DNA of 6,178 nt from Flavobacteriaceae bacterium (GTDB taxonomy: Bacteria > Bacteroidota > Bacteroidia > Flavobacteriales > Flavobacteriaceae). The first letter of the stretch is position 1; the number at the start of each line of letters is the position of its first letter. This document shows, piece after piece, positions 5,622 to 6,178 of the stretch. A program made the translations under genes and the position numbers. The stretch lies in the NCBI GenBank assembly GCA_016763215.1, contig JAESUF010000050.1, positions 1 to 6,178 of the forward strand. Direction: 5' to 3'. The notes beneath the pieces are model-generated. The model was not told the origin of the DNA and did not search any database. It saw nothing but the letters and a program-made list of their open reading frames with translations.

Positions 5622-6178
5622 TTACAATTTATGATCTTCAAGATATTTTTTTAAAAAGCTACGATAACTGCTCCCAACTGGAATTTCGCGAGAATTAATT
5701 AAAATACATTTACTATTGTATTGTGCTACTTTTTTTAAAGGGATTACAAACGATTTATGAATTCTAATAAAATCAAAAGGCTGTAATTTTTCTTCAATAG
5801 ATTTTAATGTTTTTAACGCTAAATAGTAATTTTTACCACAAACAATTTTAGCATAATCTTTCATTCCCTCAATGTAATCGATATCTTCAACCAATACTTT
5901 TACAAATTCATCGCCTTCTTTGATATAAAATGAAGGATGAATAGACATTCTTTCATCATTAGAACTAGTTGCTTTTTTACTTACTTTAAAACGCTCAATA
6001 GTTTTGGTAAATCGTTCAATAGACACAGGTTTTAATAGATAATCAATAACATTTAATTCAAAACTCTCTATGGCATACTCTGAAAAAGATGTCACCATTA
6101 CAAATTGAGTTTCGGTCTGTGTAAGTTTTACGATCTCAGTACCAGAAATTTGGGGCATTGCTATACCAGTGAAAACTA
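5622..6178 (-). CDS. LytTR-family response regulator, 5' end outside window, phosphoacceptor Asp replaced by Gly
   Basis: The frame stays open to the right edge, so the ATG at 6158 is an internal Met of the receiver domain and not the start. Visible residues before it read VFTGIA, followed by MPQISGTEIV. In this family that place normally reads F-[LT]-D-[IV]-x-MP, so the Asp is Gly here (codon GGT, 6167-6165). Other receiver signs remain: VTSFSEYA with the switch Thr, and DYLLKPVSIERF with the conserved Lys. Counting the internal Met as 1, the LytTR DNA-binding domain covers about residues 77-174 (FYIKEGDEFVKVLVEDIDYI, IRIHKSFVIP, IPVGSSYRSFLKKYL) and looks complete. The protein is a transcription factor whose partner kinase probably lies upstream outside the window. 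Loss of the Asp suggests phosphorylation-independent or altered control. The downstream protease gene is 153 bp away with its own leader. Confidence 0.9.
   Translation of the reverse strand, partial: VFTGIAMPQISGTEIVKLTQTETQFVMVTSFSEYAIESFELNVIDYLLKPVSIERFTKTIERFKVSKKATSSNDERMSIHPSFYIKEGDEFVKVLVEDIDYIEGMKDYAKIVCGKNYYLALKTLKSIEEKLQPFDFIRIHKSFVIPLKKVAQYNSKCILINSREIPVGSSYRSFLKKYLEDHKL

Noticed and set aside
6156..6158. ATG as start of the LytTR gene
   Set aside because: The frame continues upstream to the window edge with receiver-like residues (VFTGIA), and a start here would remove most of the receiver domain.

Overview
The window looks like an ordinary chromosomal stretch from a member of the Bacteroidota, most likely a flavobacterium. 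It is AT-rich. Ribosome binding sites of the Shine-Dalgarno type are not evident, and promoter-like boxes fit the Bacteroidota -7 consensus TAnnTTTG. The gene families also fit: an ABC permease/M1 aminopeptidase fusion tail, an RprXY-like two-component pair, a DUF6624-like secreted protein, an IRBP-type S41 protease and a LytTR regulator.

Layout from left to right. Bases 1-543 (+) are the 3' end of a large permease/M1 aminopeptidase-like gene. Bases 544-761 are a convergent intergenic region full of hairpins that faintly resembles a group II intron 5' domain. Bases 762-1433 and 1426-2694 (both -) encode an OmpR-family response regulator and its histidine kinase; they overlap by 8 bp and are transcribed kinase first. 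Bases 2695-2855 are a divergent control region with two exact 15-bp direct repeats 20 bp apart, inside a TTCA-rich array. Bases 2856-3836 (+) encode a secreted TPR-like/DUF6624-like protein. Bases 3837-4127 are a second convergent, hairpin-rich intergenic region. Bases 4128-5468 (-) encode a secreted S41 protease-like protein. Bases 5622-6178 (-) are the 3' part of a LytTR response regulator that runs off the right edge.

The clearest functional unit is the centre. The kinase/regulator operon and the secreted DUF6624-like protein are divergently transcribed around one compact repeat array, so the regulator plausibly controls both its own operon and the secreted protein. The right part pairs a secreted protease with a LytTR regulator; these have separate upstream regions and no proven link.

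Most notable points: the receiver domain of the LytTR protein has Gly where the phosphoacceptor Asp is expected; the TTCA repeat array is a strong operator candidate; and the two convergent intergenic regions are unusually structured and share short motifs in the same order. I see no CRISPR array, tRNA, rRNA or intact mobile element. No clear new defence or mobile system is visible.
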